From: Candidatus Dietzia intestinipullorum
GTDB lineage: Bacteria > Actinomycetota > Actinomycetes > Mycobacteriales > Mycobacteriaceae
NCBI GenBank assembly: GCA_019119635.1
Contig: DWWP01000054.1
Span: 1-64,000 of the forward strand
Length of the DNA stretch: 64,000 nucleotides
Reading direction: 5' to 3'
The notes under the pieces were generated by a model. The model saw nothing but the letters and a program-made list of their open reading frames with translations. It was not told the origin of the DNA and did not search any database. The position numbers were made by a program, and so were the translations under genes. Each line of letters opens with the position of its first letter. Position 1 is the first letter of the stretch. This document shows, piece after piece, positions 15,638 through 24,108 of this stretch.

Positions 15638-16326
15638 TGGACGAAGGCGGTCCCCACCGTCGGGACGGCGACGCAATCGGCGGTCCCCTCGTTCTCGAGG
15701 TTGGTGGTGACGCCACCCTGGAGCAGCATCAGGACCTGGCCCGGGCCCGTGTCGGCGACACCGTTGACGGTCGCCGGCCCCTCCTCGTTGATCCCGTTGT
15801 AGGTCAGGGGAGTGCTGCCACGGCGACCGTTGTTGATGTTGAGCCACTCGACGGTCATGGGCTGCGCCTGGTGCTCGGCGACCCCCTCGGTGCCGAGTGC
15901 GGTGAAGACGAAGCCGAGCTGGCCGTGCGGAACGCCGGGCACCGGGAGGTCGGCCGGGCCGGGGATCGCCGTGGCGGCGCCGACCGCGGTCTCCTCGGCC
16001 CCGATGCAGTTCTGCATGATCGTCGGGTAGGCGAACTGTGCGAGGCCGGGGCCGTTCTCGGGGATCGGGGTGCCCGGCTCCCCGGTGCCGCGGAAGAAGC
16101 CGACGAGGCGGGCGATGGTCCCGCGGGTGTCCTCGGGGATCCACTGCTGCTCGCCCAGGTTCTCCATGGCCTGGAGTACCGGCTCGGTGGGGCGGCCCAG
16201 AGGGTCGAGTGACTGGGCTCCGGCGGAGACCGGGATAGCCAGGGAGACGGCCATCGCGGCGACGGCGCCGAGGCCGACGGTCCTGAGCGGGGTCCTGAGC
16301 GAGTCGCGGATCACTGGCGAGTCCAT
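15634..16326 (-). CDS. Conserved secreted protein of mycolate actinobacteria
   Basis: This 230-residue exported protein has a signal peptide with positive N-terminus, hydrophobic core GLGAVAAMAVSLAIPVSA and likely cleavage after AGA (about residue 36). The mature part has two cysteines likely to form a disulfide (in MQNCIGAEE and TADCVAVPT). Conserved-looking segments are AYPTIMQNC, PGPADLPVPG and GQLGFVFTALGTEG. There is no lipobox, sortase signal or catalytic motif. I do not recognise a function; the style is that of cell-wall-associated or secreted proteins of this order. The ATG at 16326 gives a standard signal peptide. Confidence 0.65.
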   Translation of the reverse strand: MDSPVIRDSLRTPLRTVGLGAVAAMAVSLAIPVSAGAQSLDPLGRPTEPVLQAMENLGEQQWIPEDTRGTIARLVGFFRGTGEPGTPIPENGPGLAQFAYPTIMQNCIGAEETAVGAATAIPGPADLPVPGVPHGQLGFVFTALGTEGVAEHQAQPMTVEWLNINNGRRGSTPLTYNGINEEGPATVNGVADTGPGQVLMLLQGGVTTNLENEGTADCVAVPTVGTAFVQ

Positions 16327-16668
16327 TTCTTCGGTGGGGCGGGCGGACGTGTCGGCGGGGCCGACGTGTCGACCGCTCGATGTTCTCACAGGCCGTGCCC
16401 CGGGCGCCTACCCGGGAGCGACCCGATGGTGGTATGTGGGGCCAGTGTTACAGATGTGACTGGTGATGTAAATAACAGCTCGCGCTTCTCGTGGGGCGCG
16501 GTAGTTCCGGGAATCGGAGTAGGGAAGGGATGCGGGTAAAGTGGATCCGCACGCGCGCTCGACCGGACGCGCCTGTGGATCGAGTGGGGTATCCCGCCGG
16601 TCCCCACCACGCGCCCGGCGGCCCGGAGCCGCCCAGGGTGCCGAACGCCTCCAGGGAGTACCCACCGT
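16327..16668. other. Divergent intergenic region between secreted-protein gene and typA
   Basis: No gene is supported in these 342 bases. The middle is notably AT-richer than its surroundings. On the minus strand TTTACA (16467-16472) and TAACAC (16445-16450) with a 16-base spacer form a candidate promoter for the secreted protein. No comparable promoter is clear for typA; its ATG is preceded by AGGGAG about ten bases away. Confidence 0.45.
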
Positions 16669-18579
16669 ATGGCACTGACCGAGTTCCGCAACGTCGCGAT
16701 CGTCGCGCACGTCGACCATGGAAAGACGACACTCGTCGACGCCATGCTGCGCCAGTCCGGAGCGTTCGACGAACGCGCGGAGCTCGTGGACAGGGTCATG
16801 GATTCCGGCGACCTCGAACGCGAGAAGGGGATCACGATCCTCGCCAAGAACACCGCGGTCCGACGGCCCGGTGCCGGAGCCGGGGGAGCCGACCTCGTAC
16901 TCAACATCATCGACACCCCCGGGCACGCGGACTTCGGCGGCGAGGTGGAGCGCGGACTGTCCATGGTCAACGGCGTGGTCCTTCTCATCGACTCCTCCGA
17001 GGGCCCGCTCCCGCAGACGCGGTTCGTCCTGCGCAAGGCGCTCGCGGCCTCGCTGCCGGTGATCATCGTGGTCAACAAGACGGACCGTCCAGACGCCCGG
17101 ATCGACGAAGTGGTCGAGGATGCGCAGGACCTCCTCCTCGATCTCGCGGCGGACCTCGAGGACGAGGAGGCCCAGGCGGCGGCCGAGCACGCCCTCGAGC
17201 TGCCCGTGGTCTTCGCCTCGGGCCGCGCGGGCAAGGCCTCGACCACCCAACCCGCCAACGGTGAGGCCCCAGACGCCGAGAACCTGGACGAGCTGTTCAC
17301 CCTGCTCTACGACGTGATCCCGGCGTCGCGCGGAAACGCCGACGCACCACTGCAGGCACACGTCACCAACCTCGACGCGTCCAACTTCCTCGGCCGGATC
17401 GGACTCGTCCGGATCCACAACGGTCGCCTCCGCAAGGGCCAACAGGTCGCCTGGATCCACCACCTGCCCGACGGCGGCTCCGAGACCAAATCGGTCCGGA
17501 TCTCCGAACTGCTCAAGACGGTCGGCGTCGATCGCGTCCCGGCCGACGAGGCCGTGGCCGGGGACATCGTGGCCGTGGCCGGCATCGGCGAGATCATGAT
17601 CGGGGACACCCTCGCGGATCCCGACAACCCGGTCGCCCTGCCCGACATCACGGTGGACGAGCCGGCGATCTCCATGACCATCGGCGTCAACACCTCTCCG
17701 CTCGCCGGCCGGAACGGCGGCATCAAGCTCACCGCCCGGATGGTCAAGGCGCGCCTCGACCAGGAGCTCGTGGGCAATGTCGCGCTCAAGGTCCTGGACA
17801 CCGAGCGTCCGGACGACTGGGAGGTGCAGGGTCGCGGAGAGATGGCGCTGTCGGTCCTGGTGGAGACCATGCGTCGTGAAGGCTTCGAGCTCACCGTGGG
17901 CAAGCCCCAGGTGGTCACCCGGACGATCGACGGCAAGCTGCACGAGCCGATGGAGGACATGACCATCGACGTGCCCGAGGAGCACCTGGGCGCGGTGACC
18001 CAGCTCATGGCGGCCCGCAAGGGGCGCATGGAGCAGATGAGCAACCACGGCTCCGGCTGGGTACGGATGCAGTTCCTGGTCCCCGCCCGCGGCCTCATCG
18101 GGTTCCGGACGACGTTCATGACGGAGACCCGCGGCTCCGGCATCGCCAACTCGGTCTCCGCCGGGTACGAGCCGTGGGCCGGCGAGATCCGGTCGCGTCA
18201 CACCGGTTCCCTGGTCTCGGACCGCGCGGGCAAGGCGACGACCTTCGCACTCCTGGGGCTCGCCGACCGGGGTGACTTCTTCATCGAGCCGGGCTCCGAG
18301 GTGTACGAGGGCGTCGTGGTGGGGGAGAACCCCCGACAGGAGGACATGGACGTCAACATCACCAAGGAGAAGAAGCTCACCAACATGCGGGCGGCGTCCT
18401 CGGATGCCACCGAGACGCTGTCCAAGCACAAGAACCTGTCGCTGGAGGAGGCCATGGAGTTCTGTGCGCTCGACGAGTGTGTCGAGGTCGCACCGGAGGC
18501 CATCCGCGTGCGTAAGGTGCTGCTGACAGCCACCGAGCGGGCCAAGGCCCGCAGCCGCGCCAAGGCGCGCAACCAGTAG
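16669..18579 (+). CDS. typA: Ribosome-associated GTPase TypA/BipA
   Basis: This 636-residue translational GTPase is related to EF-G and LepA and helps 50S assembly and translation under stress or cold. The G domain shows G1 AHVDHGKTT (residues about 13-21), the switch region DLEREKGITILAKNT, G3 DTPGHADFGGEVERGLS and G4 NKTDRPDAR. EF-G-like domains III and V and the BipA-specific C-terminal domain with a basic tail follow. The length is slightly over the usual 610-630. It begins the block collinear with M. tuberculosis Rv1165 onward and is followed after 23 bases by the lpqW homolog. Confidence 0.95.
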   Translation: MALTEFRNVAIVAHVDHGKTTLVDAMLRQSGAFDERAELVDRVMDSGDLEREKGITILAKNTAVRRPGAGAGGADLVLNIIDTPGHADFGGEVERGLSMVNGVVLLIDSSEGPLPQTRFVLRKALAASLPVIIVVNKTDRPDARIDEVVEDAQDLLLDLAADLEDEEAQAAAEHALELPVVFASGRAGKASTTQPANGEAPDAENLDELFTLLYDVIPASRGNADAPLQAHVTNLDASNFLGRIGLVRIHNGRLRKGQQVAWIHHLPDGGSETKSVRISELLKTVGVDRVPADEAVAGDIVAVAGIGEIMIGDTLADPDNPVALPDITVDEPAISMTIGVNTSPLAGRNGGIKLTARMVKARLDQELVGNVALKVLDTERPDDWEVQGRGEMALSVLVETMRREGFELTVGKPQVVTRTIDGKLHEPMEDMTIDVPEEHLGAVTQLMAARKGRMEQMSNHGSGWVRMQFLVPARGLIGFRTTFMTETRGSGIANSVSAGYEPWAGEIRSRHTGSLVSDRAGKATTFALLGLADRGDFFIEPGSEVYEGVVVGENPRQEDMDVNITKEKKLTNMRAASSDATETLSKHKNLSLEEAMEFCALDECVEVAPEAIRVRKVLLTATERAKARSRAKARNQ

Positions 18580-18602
18580 CCGCACCGACCGACGGGGGAC
18601 AG

Positions 18603-20426
18603 GTGACCACGAGGAGGGCGCGAGCCGGGCGACGGGCGACCGCGTCGGTCGCGGCCGCGCTCTCCCTCGTCGTCGTCACGGGCTGCGTCGCGGACCCGCC
18701 ACCGCCCACCGTGGTCGGGGAGGAGCGGTCCGACGACGAGGACGTCGGACGCTCTACCGAGGGGGCCCTGCTCGCCCTCGACAGGGTCGAGGAGGGGTTC
18801 AACCCGCACCTCCTGTCGGACCAGGGCGTCGACACGGACCTCGTCGCGTCGCTCCTCCTGCCCAGCGCGTTCGTCCCGGGGCCGGACGGGCCCGAGCTCA
18901 ACCGCGCCCTCCTCGACTCGGCGGAACCGCTGCCCGACGCCCCCGACACCGTCAGGTACACGATCGACCCGCGCGCGCAGTGGTCGGACGGTGTCCCCGT
19001 GGCCGCCGAGGACTTCGAATACCTGTGGCAGCAGATGACCACGCAGCCCGGCGTCGTCGACCCGGCCGCCTACGACCGGATCGAGAACGTGCGGGCGGGC
19101 GCCGGAGGAAAAGTGGTCGACGTGGAGTTCGACGCGCTACCGGACCGTTGGCAGACACTGTTCTCCCACCTGTTGCCGGGGCATATCCTCAAGGACGCGC
19201 CCGAGGGGTTCCTCGGGGCGATGGCCCGGCTGCCCGTCATGAGTGCGGGCCCGTTCATGGTCCGCACCGCCGACGTGGGCCGGGGGGAGCTCGAGTTCGT
19301 CCGCAACGACCGGTACTGGGCGGACGCACCCGAGCTCGACCAGCTCGTCGTGCGCCGCGCGACGGGCGCCGGGCAACTCGGGGCCACGCTGCGGAGCGGG
19401 CCGGGTTCCGCCTCGCTGGTCTCCGCCACCCCCAGGGCCTCCGACGTCGCTGACACGGTGCCCGGGGTCGCGAGCCGGGACGTCGGTGGCGCACTGCAAC
19501 TCGAACTCGGCTTCAACACCGTCGCCCCGACGATGTCGGAAGCCGCCATCCGGCGGGCCGTGTCGGCCGCCGTCGGACCGGAGGTGGTCGGCCGGATCGT
19601 CACCGGCGAGTCCGCCCCCTCGGTGACCGGGTTCCCGTTCCCCGCCGAGCCGCCCGGCGGCGCGGTGGACCAGCCGGCCGTCGAGCGCGAACTCGCCGCT
19701 GCCGGATACCACCGCGTGGAGGGGCGCTGGGAACGCGACGGGACCCCGTTGAGCGTGACGCTCGGGGTCCAGGAGGAAGACCCCCGCGCCGCGACCGCCG
19801 CGTACACGGTCGCGGACCAGCTCCGTGCGGCGGGGGTCGGCGCACGCGTGTGGGAACTCGATGCGGTCGCTCTGTACGCCGACGCGCTGCCGCACGGCCT
19901 GGTCGACGCAGTGGTGGGCTGGCAACGCGTCGACGGCGACCCCGGGGTCGCGGCCGCGTCCAGGTTCGCGTGCGCGGCCGAGGACACGGCCCCGGGGGCC
20001 GGCGCCCCCACGGCACGCCGCCCACCCACGACCGTGCCGAGCCTCACCCCGCCCGAGCCCGACACCGGGACCACCACCACGCCGCGCACGCCGGAGACCA
20101 CCACGTCGTCCGCCACCACGTCCACGCCGCCCCGCACGATCGGCACCGCCGCCCCGGCGCGCACCAGCGGGGTGTACGGCGTCTGCGATGCGGAACTCGA
20201 CGGTGCGATCGACCGGGCGCTCGAGGACGGGGACGGTTCCCGCGCCTCCCTGGCGGAAGCCGGCGGGCTCGTCGCCGACCTGGCGCTGAGGGTTCCGCTG
20301 GTCCGGCCGTCGTACCTGTTGTCCACCGACTCGCTGGAGACGGGGACGGTCGTCGGGCCCGGCAGCGCGGAGGACACGGTCGCCGACGTCTTCGACAACG
20401 CACCCACCTGGAGGAGGACGGAATGA
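18603..20426 (+). CDS. lpqW: LpqW-like lipoprotein, SBP_bac_5 (oligopeptide-binding) family
   Basis: This 607-residue lipoprotein has lipobox VVTGC (Cys28) and an extracytoplasmic solute-binding family 5 fold. In mycobacteria LpqW controls the branch between PIMs and lipomannan/lipoarabinomannan rather than peptide import. Landmarks are EGFNPHLLSDQGVDTDLV, WSDGVPVAAEDFEYLWQQM and the YWADAPELDQLVVR segment. A Pro/Thr-rich stretch of about 65 residues (about 465-530) interrupts the C-terminal lobe before GVYGVCDAELDGAID. The typA-lpqW-mshB order matches M. tuberculosis. The GTG start gives a proper signal peptide; the stop overlaps mshB by ATGA. Confidence 0.85.
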   Translation: MTTRRARAGRRATASVAAALSLVVVTGCVADPPPPTVVGEERSDDEDVGRSTEGALLALDRVEEGFNPHLLSDQGVDTDLVASLLLPSAFVPGPDGPELNRALLDSAEPLPDAPDTVRYTIDPRAQWSDGVPVAAEDFEYLWQQMTTQPGVVDPAAYDRIENVRAGAGGKVVDVEFDALPDRWQTLFSHLLPGHILKDAPEGFLGAMARLPVMSAGPFMVRTADVGRGELEFVRNDRYWADAPELDQLVVRRATGAGQLGATLRSGPGSASLVSATPRASDVADTVPGVASRDVGGALQLELGFNTVAPTMSEAAIRRAVSAAVGPEVVGRIVTGESAPSVTGFPFPAEPPGGAVDQPAVERELAAAGYHRVEGRWERDGTPLSVTLGVQEEDPRAATAAYTVADQLRAAGVGARVWELDAVALYADALPHGLVDAVVGWQRVDGDPGVAAASRFACAAEDTAPGAGAPTARRPPTTVPSLTPPEPDTGTTTTPRTPETTTSSATTSTPPRTIGTAAPARTSGVYGVCDAELDGAIDRALEDGDGSRASLAEAGGLVADLALRVPLVRPSYLLSTDSLETGTVVGPGSAEDTVADVFDNAPTWRRTE

Positions 20427-21319
20427 CCGAGTCCGGAGCGACACCCGACGGCACCGGCGTCAGGGCGCTGTTCGTCCACGCGCACCCCGATGACGAGACC
20501 ATCACCACCGGAGGGACGCTCGCCGCGCTGACGGGAGCCGGCGCGGAAGTCATGGTGCTCACCTGCACCCTCGGCGAGGAGGGGGAGATCCTCGGGGACC
20601 GCTGGGCTCAGTTGGCGGCGGACCGGGCGGATCAACTCGGTGGGTACCGGGTGTCCGAGCTCGCCGGGGCCCTGCGTGCCCTGGGGGTCGAGGGGCCGGA
20701 GTTCCTGGGCGGGGCCGGGCGGTGGCGGGACTCGGGAATGGCCGGGACGCCGTCCGCCGACCACCTGCGCGCGTTCGTGAACTCCGGTGACGCGGCGCTC
20801 GGGGAGATGGTGTCCGTCATCGACCGGTGGCGGCCCGACCTCGTGGTCACGTACGACCCGCACGGGGGGTACGGCCACCCGGACCACATCCGGGCCCACG
20901 AGGTGACCCACGAGGCGCTCGAGCGCACCGACCACCGGCCCCGGAGGGTGGCGTGGACGGTCACCGCGCGATCGACCCTGTCCGCCCGGCACCCCGCACC
21001 CCCGTCGCACCTGCGCCACCCCGCCGAGGACGAGCTCCCCGCGGTCCCGGACTCGCGGCTCACCCACAGAGTGGAACTGGACGACTCCGCGTATGCCGCC
21101 AAGCTCGAGGCGCTCACCGCCCACGCCACCCAACTCGAGCTCGTCCCCGGAGCCGAGGGAGGCCCGTGGTTCCTCGCGCTGACCAACGGGGTGCTCCAGC
21201 CGGTGCCGCAGGCGGAGTGGTATGTCTCCCGCGACCTCTCGGCGCGGGACGGACACTACCGGCCCTGCACACCCGGGACGGCGCACCTGCTCGACGGGCT
21301 GGGGAGGTCGGACTCGTGA
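20423..21319 (+). CDS. mshB: GlcNAc-Ins deacetylase (mycothiol biosynthesis)
   Basis: This 298-residue zinc-dependent LmbE-family enzyme removes the acetyl group from GlcNAc-inositol, the second step of mycothiol synthesis. The metal site is complete: AHPDDE with His21 and Asp24, and GYGHPDH with His152 and His155; the aspartate of the HPDD motif is the expected catalytic base. The close paralog Mca (mycothiol S-conjugate amidase) is similar, but the position next to lpqW, as in M. tuberculosis Rv1166-Rv1170, favours MshB. It starts at an ATG overlapping the lpqW stop with GGAGGAGG upstream. Confidence 0.9.
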   Translation: MTESGATPDGTGVRALFVHAHPDDETITTGGTLAALTGAGAEVMVLTCTLGEEGEILGDRWAQLAADRADQLGGYRVSELAGALRALGVEGPEFLGGAGRWRDSGMAGTPSADHLRAFVNSGDAALGEMVSVIDRWRPDLVVTYDPHGGYGHPDHIRAHEVTHEALERTDHRPRRVAWTVTARSTLSARHPAPPSHLRHPAEDELPAVPDSRLTHRVELDDSAYAAKLEALTAHATQLELVPGAEGGPWFLALTNGVLQPVPQAEWYVSRDLSARDGHYRPCTPGTAHLLDGLGRSDS

Positions 21320-21747
21320 CCGCCCCGTCCGCGCCGGGGCCGCCGGCGGAGACCCCCGCACCGCCCCGTGTCCTGTCGACCGTCGAGCTCGGAGTCGCCC
21401 TGGTCCTCCTCGCCGTGGGCGCGGCCACGAGCTGCGTGGTCGCCGCGGCCTGGCTCACGATGTACGTGGGGCCCGTGCCGGTGCCGATCAGCGTCCTCGC
21501 CGCGGGCGCGTGGTCGCTTCTCCTGGTCCGGGTGGCCGCGTCGTGGTCGGACCGGCCGATCGTCGCGGCGTTCCCGGCGCTGGTCTGGATCATCACCCTG
21601 GTGGCGGTCGACCTCGGCCCCGGCGGGGACATGCCGGTGCCCATCGGGCTCCGCGGCCTGGCGCTCCTGGCGGTCGGCGGGCTCATCCCGCTGTGGATCG
21701 CGTTCTTCGGGCGCTCAGCCGGGGCGGCGGACACCCATCGACGGTGA
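21316..21747 (+). CDS. Small four-helix membrane protein (Rv1171-like position)
   Basis: This 143-residue protein has a proline-rich N-terminus of about 22 residues and four predicted membrane helices (about 28-50, 58-75, 82-100 and 108-130). The GTG start overlaps the mshB stop as GTGA, and a similar membrane-protein gene (Rv1171) follows mshB in M. tuberculosis. No motif reveals a function. Its last 33 bases overlap the 3' end of the convergent PH-domain gene. Confidence 0.7.
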   Translation: MTAPSAPGPPAETPAPPRVLSTVELGVALVLLAVGAATSCVVAAAWLTMYVGPVPVPISVLAAGAWSLLLVRVAASWSDRPIVAAFPALVWIITLVAVDLGPGGDMPVPIGLRGLALLAVGGLIPLWIAFFGRSAGAADTHRR

Positions 21748-23367
21748 GACCGCTCCCACGGCGTCGTTGTCGTCCTCGTGGAACCAGACGTCGGTGATCC
21801 CCGGCGTCAATTCCTCCGCGAGTGCCCAGGCCTCGTCGGCGTGGATGTCCATGACCGAGTAGACGCCGTTGCCCGCCGGTGTGGCGGCCGCGACGGAGGC
21901 GACGCCCGCCGTGCGCTGGAAGACCGACTGGGTGACCGTCCAACCGATGATCCCGTCGGCCTCGATAACCGAGCGCTTGGCTGTCCACGACCCGTGCGAG
22001 GTCACCAGTGCGTCGGGCAACAGAGCGTGCCCGAGCATGCGGATCCGGTCGACGGACAGCGCCAGGAAGAACACCAGGGCGCCCGGGATGCCCCAGTAGA
22101 CCCAGACGTCGGCGGACGGGCCCGAATCGATCCGCACCAGGATGATGAGGGCCGCGACCACCCAGAACGGCAGGAGGCCGCGGGTGATCCGCCGGCGGGC
22201 GGCCTTCCACGGATGGCGCCGCAGTCGCACCGTCACGGGCGTCTCGTCGCCGAGGATGCGGATCGCCACACGGCGCACGTCCTTCAGCGGGGCCTGCGGT
22301 AGCAGTGTGGAGGCGGTGGCCCCCTTCTTGGTGCCGGTCATGACGGGTTCGAGTCGTCCGCCGCCGAGCATCCGCAGGTACACCGGCAGGCGCATCTCGA
22401 CACCGCGGAGCCGGGCCTTGTCGAGCGCCTGGTGCTTGCGACGGAGTATCCCGTTCTGGACGTAGAGGACCCGGCCGCGGTCGGTGAGTGCGTACTTGCC
22501 GTAGCGGATGGCGTAGGTGATCACGGCCAGGACGCCCGCCACCATCCAGATCGCGACGGCCTTGCCCACGACGGTCCACGGTTGGCCCAGGGAGTCGAGC
22601 CAGTCGACGGTGCTCTCGACCAGCGCGAGATGCATGATGCGGTCGTGCATGTCGCCCATCTGCCACGTGAGCAGCCAGAGGGAGAGCAGGACACCGAAGC
22701 CGATGAAGGAGAAGGGGGCGAACCGTGACCAGGTGATCCGCCACTGGGCGATGTCCTCGCCGTACTTCGACCCCCACAGCTCCTCGTCCTCCGTGTCCAG
22801 GGAGGGGTCGAGCGCTCGGCGATGCGCCAGCAGGTCGTCCCGCAGAGGCTCGACCAGTTTCGTGTCGATCGCATTGAGACGGAATCGTTCGGCCTCGGAC
22901 TTGCCGGAGTCCACACGGCCCGTCCCGACCTCGACGATCGAGACACGCAGGACCCGGTGGAACAGATCCGACTCGGTGTCCACACTGCGGATGCGGTTGC
23001 GGGCCACCGTCACCACCTGACGGCTGAAGAAGCCCTTCTTGAGGATGATGTGGGTGCGCCCGAGCTGATAACTGGTGGACAGCCACCGGAGAACACCGGT
23101 GAGGACCACGATCGAGATGATGATGGTCTCGAACCAGTAGTTGCTCCGGTTGGACCCGAGCCACAGGGAGACCAGGAACAGCGGCAGGAGTCGTGTGAGC
23201 GAACTGAGCGGGTCGACGAGCAACATCCGCCACGACAGCCGCTCCCAGGGGGCCTCCGGATCGACCGTGCCGGTGACCGGTTCGGTGTCGGTCACCTCGT
23301 CGATCTCGGGGGCTGCCGCGTCGGCGTCGTTCACCGGCTCGTCGACGACGACGTCGCGCCCGCTCAC
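21715..23367 (-). CDS. Membrane protein with multiple bacterial PH (bPH2, YdbT-like) domains
   Basis: This 550-residue protein alternates pairs of membrane helices with bacterial pleckstrin-homology-like domains. Domain 1 is about residues 95-175 (YQLGRTHIILKKGFFSRQVV, then RIRSVDTESDLFHRVLRVS); domain 2 is about 300-375 (VLYVQNGILRRKHQALDKAR). A third region near the C-terminus (SHGSWTAKRSVIEADGIIGW) resembles another copy. It corresponds to YdbT of the B. subtilis YdbS-YdbT pair, which is linked to resistance to some bacteriocins. The GTG start overlaps the stop of the partner gene upstream. Function here is unknown. Confidence 0.75.
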   Translation of the reverse strand: MSGRDVVVDEPVNDADAAAPEIDEVTDTEPVTGTVDPEAPWERLSWRMLLVDPLSSLTRLLPLFLVSLWLGSNRSNYWFETIIISIVVLTGVLRWLSTSYQLGRTHIILKKGFFSRQVVTVARNRIRSVDTESDLFHRVLRVSIVEVGTGRVDSGKSEAERFRLNAIDTKLVEPLRDDLLAHRRALDPSLDTEDEELWGSKYGEDIAQWRITWSRFAPFSFIGFGVLLSLWLLTWQMGDMHDRIMHLALVESTVDWLDSLGQPWTVVGKAVAIWMVAGVLAVITYAIRYGKYALTDRGRVLYVQNGILRRKHQALDKARLRGVEMRLPVYLRMLGGGRLEPVMTGTKKGATASTLLPQAPLKDVRRVAIRILGDETPVTVRLRRHPWKAARRRITRGLLPFWVVAALIILVRIDSGPSADVWVYWGIPGALVFFLALSVDRIRMLGHALLPDALVTSHGSWTAKRSVIEADGIIGWTVTQSVFQRTAGVASVAAATPAGNGVYSVMDIHADEAWALAEELTPGITDVWFHEDDNDAVGAVSPSMGVRRPG

Positions 23368-24008
23368 GTCCCGTCCTCCGTGTCGAGGTCGGCGATCGCG
23401 ATCAGATGCCGGGCGAGCTCCTCCGCATCCGCCAGGTCCAGGCCCCGGATCTGGACCGTGCCCTGCCCGGAGGCGGTCGAGGCGTTGACGGTGGCGAGAC
23501 CGAACCAGCGCTCGAAGAAGGTGCGGGTGGTGTAGACGGTCTGGAGCCGGGCCAGCGGGGCGATGCGGAACCGGGTGGTCCACCAGCCCTGCCGGGAACA
23601 CACCGCGGTGGCGGAGACATCCCAGCGCGCCACGACGTAGCGCCACCACGGGGCCACCACGATGGACATGAACGCGTACGGGACGGTGGCCGCGAGTGCG
23701 ACCCAGTTCCAGAACGCCATCACGTTGTCGCCCCAGAAATACCAGGCCACCTGGAGCCCGGCGAGGATCGCCCACGACCAGATCCCCTCGATGATGAACA
23801 GGAACGGCGTGCGCTTCTCGATCCGGTGCCGGGGGGCGGTGACGAGGACCCGGTTGGAGGTCAGTAACCCGTCGCCGTTGACGTCGGCGGGCTCCTCCAC
23901 GGGCGGGGTGGCCGGTGGCCGCAGGGCGTGCGCGCCGCCGGCCCCGCGAGCGGGTGTCGACACGAGCGGGTCACCGTTGCTTCGCAGGGGGCCGGCGGTT
24001 TCGGGCAT
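23364..24008 (-). CDS. Single bacterial PH-domain membrane protein (YdbS-like)
   Basis: This 214-residue protein has a disordered N-terminus (about 1-60), two membrane helices (about 75-95 and 100-122) and one C-terminal bPH2 domain with the family signature [20 protein letters not shown] and [13 protein letters not shown]-like strands. It is the YdbS-like partner of the downstream multi-PH protein; their genes overlap as GTGA and probably form a membrane complex. The ATG at 24008 has TAGTCT seven bases upstream and no Shine-Dalgarno sequence. Confidence 0.75.
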   Translation of the reverse strand: MPETAGPLRSNGDPLVSTPARGAGGAHALRPPATPPVEEPADVNGDGLLTSNRVLVTAPRHRIEKRTPFLFIIEGIWSWAILAGLQVAWYFWGDNVMAFWNWVALAATVPYAFMSIVVAPWWRYVVARWDVSATAVCSRQGWWTTRFRIAPLARLQTVYTTRTFFERWFGLATVNASTASGQGTVQIRGLDLADAEELARHLIAIADLDTEDGT

Positions 24009-24015
24009 GCCGTCC

Positions 24016-24021
24016 AGACTA
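24016..24021 (-). promoter_or_regulatory. -10 element of a leaderless promoter (PH-domain operon)
   Basis: On the minus strand TAGTCT is followed by seven bases and the ATG of the YdbS-like gene. Confidence 0.45.
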
Positions 24022-24108
24022 GTGGGAGGGCGTGTACACGGGGCCCGGGACCACCGGTGTGGGCACCACGGCGGCGCGGGGTCGACTGTGTCGTGCATCA
24101 TCACAGTC

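Noticed and set aside
16408-18585. A 725-codon open frame on the strand opposite typA
   Set aside because: It is an antisense shadow of a long high-GC gene: His/Arg/Gly-rich composition, no family motifs, and the plus strand encodes a complete TypA.
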